Source of the DNA: Faecalicatena contorta
Lineage (GTDB): Bacteria; Bacillota; Clostridia; Lachnospirales; Lachnospiraceae
Reading direction: 5' to 3' (one strand)
DNA: 64,000 bases
NCBI RefSeq assembly: GCF_039521745.1
Contig: NZ_BAAACT010000050.1
The position numbers were made by a program, and so were the translations under genes. The first letter of the stretch is position 1. The number at the start of each line of letters is the position of its first letter. Positions 61,463-64,000 of the stretch are shown piece by piece. Below the pieces are notes generated by a model that did no database searches, was not told where the DNA came from, and was given only the letters and a program-made list of their open reading frames with translations.

Positions 61463-62051
61463 TCAAATATCACCTTTCATATAAAATCAGCAGGGAAACT
61501 CTTACCCTGCTGGATTCCTGCGAACTATGCCAATGGGGTAAGTTTACCACAAATCACCTTATAAAAATAGGGGAAAATTGTAATGTAGGGTGAGAATCGG
61601 CTAAAGGGACGCCTGCCTGAGATGGGGAGCGGGACGCCGGCAGGGCATAGAGGGGGCTTTCTGGGAGTAACCCGCTTACGGAGAAGTACTAACGCAAGCG
61701 GAGCCGTCTATGAGGGCACATCCGGCATGCAGCGAGAAAGCCTGATGCTTTCTCGCTTTAGGCCGGACTGGAAAGTGATTTTGGTAAATCACTTTCCATC
61801 CCTCATAGACGGCTCCTCTTGCGTAAGTACTTCTAGACCGTGCGCTCTATACTCCCAGAAAGCCCCCTCTATGCCCTGCCGGCGTCCCGCTCCCCATCTC
61901 AGGCAGGCTTGGTTCATCCGGATTTTTAGGATGCCTCATTACTGGGAGGGTTTTCCTTGGGGGAGACGGATTGGATTGGGGGCATGTTTGGCTTTTGGCT
62001 GAAGATGTGTTTACATTCTGTGATAAAAATGGGGGGAATTTTGCGTTTTTT
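61463..62051. other. Gap holding a ~300-bp palindrome
   Basis: Contains the palindromic element at 61611-61908 and unassigned AT-rich DNA on its two sides. No gene is supported. Confidence 0.5.
61611..61908. mobile_element. 298-bp branched palindromic element
   Basis: Perfect 59-bp arms (61611-61669 / 61850-61908), a second pair of about 35 bp with two mismatches (61682-61716 / 61800-61834), then TCCGGC / GCCGGA, and two terminal hairpins: GCGAGAAAGC / GCTTTCTCGC and GGAAAGTGATTT / AAATCACTTTCC. The whole could fold as a branched structure. No coding sequence. No target duplication is apparent. Confidence 0.7.
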
Positions 62052-62118
62052 ATTTCGGCACCGAAATATATTGACACATGGATATGTGTGTGCTATCATA
62101 ATATTACGGTACCGGAAT
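62052..62118. promoter_or_regulatory. Two 16-bp MarR-type operators flanking the marR promoter
   Basis: ATTTCGGCACCGAAAT at 62052-62067 and ATTACGGTACCGGAAT at 62103-62118 share 13 of 16 bases and are dyads around CGG..CCG. One precedes the -35 and the other follows the -10, so repressor would clamp both sides. Confidence 0.7.
62071..62099 (+). promoter_or_regulatory. Promoter of the marR gene
   Basis: TTGACA, 17-base spacer, TATCAT; 45 bases upstream of the ATG. Confidence 0.8.
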
Positions 62119-62143
62119 AAATGTTGTAAGGAGATGTTTCGTT

Positions 62144-62710
62144 ATGGAAAAAACGATTGATGAGTTGTTGTTTGAGAAGTTGACGCTGTTTTTTAGGAAT
62201 ATGCGGCCGGACGGGCCGGGCGGGCATCGGGGACATGATGGCAGAGGGCCGGGATTCGGCGGGCCTGGTTTTCATGGGGAGCATTTCAGGCATCCGGGAC
62301 CTCCTGAGCCTCCTCATTCTGAGATGAGGGGGTTAGGACGCGGGCCTTTGCATGAGGGGCCCCCGGATCGAAAAGGGCCCCTTGGCAGAGAACGTGTTTT
62401 GAGGATTATTCTGGAACATGAGGATGGCATACGGCAGAAGCAGATTGCGGAAGAACTGGGAATTAATCCTTCTTCTATGTCTGAATTGATTTATAAGCTG
62501 GAATCAGATGGATATCTGGAGAGACGGGTGGATGAGAGTGATAAGAGGGCCACGCTTATTTTTCTGACGGAAAAGGGAAAAGCCAGGGCTTTTGAGGTTC
62601 AGGATGAACAGGCTGAGCAGATGCAGTTTCTGTTTCATAATTTGAGTGAGGAGGAAAAGAGATCTTTGCTTGCTCTTCTGGAAAAGCTTACGGCGCCTGC
62701 AGAAGATTGA
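62144..62710 (+). CDS. MarR-family regulator with Gly/Pro/His-rich N-terminal extension
   Basis: 188 residues. Residues about 24-75 are a low-complexity run of Gly, Pro, His and Arg (GPGGHRGHDGRGPGFGGPGF), unlike ordinary MarR proteins; histidines could bind metal. The winged helix spans about 80-160 (QKQIAEELGINPSSMSELIY, GYLERRVDESDKRATLIFLT). AAGGAG site. Two like operators surround its promoter, so it is autoregulated. The ABC-2 exporter on the opposite strand (62873-64000) is a candidate second target. Confidence 0.88.
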   Translation: MEKTIDELLFEKLTLFFRNMRPDGPGGHRGHDGRGPGFGGPGFHGEHFRHPGPPEPPHSEMRGLGRGPLHEGPPDRKGPLGRERVLRIILEHEDGIRQKQIAEELGINPSSMSELIYKLESDGYLERRVDESDKRATLIFLTEKGKARAFEVQDEQAEQMQFLFHNLSEEEKRSLLALLEKLTAPAED

Positions 62711-62713
62711 AAG

Positions 62714-62770
62714 CCCAAGGGCATCCCGTAACTCACGCTCTGACGGGCCGGTCTGCAGTAAAACTGAAGG
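62714..62770 (+). repeat. Dispersed intergenic element, copy C
   Basis: CCCAAGGGCATCCCGTAACT, CACGCTCTGACGGGCC and GGTCTGCAG line up with copies A (6431-6505) and B (28140-28226). The shortest, most changed copy, directly after the marR stop. Confidence 0.55.
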
Positions 62771-62790
62771 AGGAGGGATGCTCTGTTTCG

Positions 62791-62841
62791 CATGAAAAAG
62801 CCGCCCAACTGGTGATTTGCTGTATGGGCGGCTTTTTCATG
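62791..62841. terminator. Bidirectional terminator between marR and ABC-2 genes
   Basis: Perfect 17-bp stem: CATGAAAAAGCCGCCCA / TGGGCGGCTTTTTCATG around a 17-base loop, with A and T runs in the stem for both strands. Confidence 0.85.
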
Positions 62842-62872
62842 GTTGTATTAACAAACTTATTTTGTACAGCCT

Positions 62873-63616
62873 CTATTCCCATTTGAAGAATTTTAGTGAG
62901 ATTCCGATGCAGACGGCAGCGATAATTATCATTACGATTACCGAAAGGAGGACTGTTTCGCTTTTAATACCTAGGGATGCTGCTTTAAGCAGTTTGATTC
63001 CCTGTGTCATGGGTAAAAGATCGGCTGCTTTCTGCAGTGCCGGAGGCATGACCTCGTAGGGAAGCGTTGCCCCTGAAAATATTAACATTGGAAAATAGAG
63101 TATGCTTGCAATGACTCCGGCCATTTTTGTATTGGGTGCTATGCCTCCTACCATCATGCCTATGCTGAAGATAGAAATTATGACTAAAATATATCCGCCC
63201 AGAAAGCCGGAAATTGAGCCACGGAACTGATATCCAAAGAAACATTTAGCTGCAAGGAACAACAGCAAAAGGGAAAGCACTGCATATATTGTATAGATGG
63301 CTACCTGTACCAGCAGGATCAGCGCGGGGCTGATGGGCGTTACTTTATAGCGCTTTAGGATATGCCGGCTGCGATAGTCTGATACAACTAACGGGAGTCC
63401 CATCACACCACCCGCGCAGATTGAGATTGTCGTGAGTGCGCCGAATGATTGTTCCAGAAAGGAATACTCTGCTCCGGCAAAGGCTGGCTTGTTTCCGTAA
63501 ATAATGCCCAGAATGATCAACACAACAAGAGGGACACATATGGCAAATATGAACATATCCATTCCCCGTAATGATAACTTCAACTCCGTTTTCAGCATTG
63601 TCTTAAAAGTCTTCAT
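62873..63616 (-). CDS. ABC-2 type exporter permease
   Basis: 247 residues from ATG 63616, with GAGGAAGAGA upstream. Six hydrophobic helices and the ABC-2 signature region ASILYFPMLIFSGATLPYEV, plus LPLVVSDYRSRHILKRYKVT in the coupling helix. Exports drugs, lipids or peptides together with the ATPase encoded just upstream (63603-63885), which overlaps it by 14 bases. Confidence 0.88.
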   Translation of the reverse strand: MKTFKTMLKTELKLSLRGMDMFIFAICVPLVVLIILGIIYGNKPAFAGAEYSFLEQSFGALTTISICAGGVMGLPLVVSDYRSRHILKRYKVTPISPALILLVQVAIYTIYAVLSLLLLFLAAKCFFGYQFRGSISGFLGGYILVIISIFSIGMMVGGIAPNTKMAGVIASILYFPMLIFSGATLPYEVMPPALQKAADLLPMTQGIKLLKAASLGIKSETVLLSVIVMIIIAAVCIGISLKFFKWE

Positions 63617-64000
63617 CTGTCTCTTCCTCCCCGTCTGAATACCAAAGATACGCGTCCTCAAACTTGTCATACGGACTGGTTTGAACCGCTTCGGATACGG
63701 TTCCGTAAAACACGATTTTTCCCTTTTTTAAAATACAGATCTGGTCACATAGTGCTTCCACTTCATCCATAAAATGAGACGTCAATAGAATGGTTAAGCC
63801 TTTTTCTTTTAATATGGAAAGAATTTTCCAAACTTCACGGCGTGCCCTGGCATCAAGCCCGGTTGTCAGTTCGTCCATAAAATGGGGTAACCCTCTTGTA
63901 TGCCTTGAAAACACTGGGCTGAACGGCATACAAACGTAAACGTCAAACCATCCGCCCCAACCTAAACTAACGCCGCTTTTCAGCGGCGTGGTATCCGGCA
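63603..64000 (-). pseudogene. ABC exporter ATPase, 5' part lost or replaced
   Basis: Only the Walker B to C-terminus part is recognisable: DELTTGLDARARREVWKIL, H-loop LLTSHFMDEVEALCDQI, then a normal tail. Upstream of codon FMDELTT (about 63885) the expected signature LSGGMKQR and Walker A are absent. Instead the frame reads through to the window edge with unrelated sequence (VCMPFSPVFSRHTRGLPH). The junction is near dyads TTGTATGCC / GGCATACAA and ACGCCGCT / AGCGGCGT, suggesting an inserted element or assembly join. With no Walker A the partner permease would have no motor. Confidence 0.75.

Noticed and set aside
61622..62002. Reading frame over the 298-bp palindrome
   Set aside because: Frame arises from the inverted repeat; the same residues appear in both orientations and no ribosome site exists.

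Overview
The window looks like a chromosomal segment of an anaerobic, gut-type Firmicute, most likely a Lachnospiraceae/Clostridia relative. The grounds are gene content: a class I desulfoferrodoxin, a [FeFe]-hydrogenase with group B type H-cluster motifs, a sigma/DUF4179 anti-sigma pair, an ANTAR regulator, HelD, an EFR1 flavodoxin-ferredoxin, AGGAGG-type ribosome binding sites and TTGACA-N17-TATAAT type promoters. No rRNA, tRNA, CRISPR array or complete transposase gene was found. Both ends cut genes: a LivH permease on the left and an ABC ATPase on the right.

Layout. 1-1.7 kb: branched-chain amino acid ABC uptake genes (minus strand). 2-6.3 kb: a DUF4474 protein with a Pro/Cys repeat tail, an OmpR-type two-component system and a DedA protein. 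6.5-11.7 kb: a GHKL kinase/LytTR regulator pair divergent from a BceAB-like ABC exporter; the regulator has an in-frame amber codon and the ATPase has a frameshifted C-terminus. 12-15.6 kb: MATE pump, FGGY kinase and a decayed second FGGY copy. 15.7-28.1 kb: a large carbohydrate/polyol uptake and catabolism locus with its own regulators. 28.4-31.8 kb: ferritin, desulfoferrodoxin, anti-sigma and ECF sigma. 32-37.7 kb: small and regulatory genes, hydrogenase, DegV, UroD-like protein. 37.7-46.2 kb: two large hybrid histidine kinases flanking a MarR/FUSC pair. 46.4-51 kb: a nine-zinc-ribbon nuclease-like protein, a toroid-fold protein and an AraC regulator. 51.4-64 kb: DUF1538 plus a tandem P-II-like protein, two GNATs, EFR1, an acetyltransferase, MATE, AraC, HelD, MarR and an ABC-2 exporter.

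The most interesting locus is 15.7-28.1 kb. A sugar ABC transporter (binding protein, RbsA-like ATPase, RbsC-like permease), a cyclase-family hydrolase, a TIM-barrel epimerase, two zinc dehydrogenases, a pentulose-phosphate-epimerase-like enzyme and a rhamnulokinase-like kinase lie downstream of a strong promoter. The leader between promoter and first gene carries two tandem hairpins with near-identical loops; the second is mutually exclusive with a perfect intrinsic terminator. Immediately upstream is an ANTAR antiterminator and a histidine kinase whose N-terminal 200 residues look like a catalytically dead copy of the transporter's own RbsA-type ATPase. I infer that the kinase may read transporter occupancy or activity through this mimic and release the attenuator through the ANTAR protein.

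Intergenic DNA is rich in palindromes. There are four large inverted-repeat elements (one flanked by a 12-bp direct repeat), a 112-bp tandem duplication, a three-copy ~80-bp dispersed element and a three-copy 28-bp palindrome. These look like non-autonomous or structured-RNA elements and explain most gaps longer than 300 bases.
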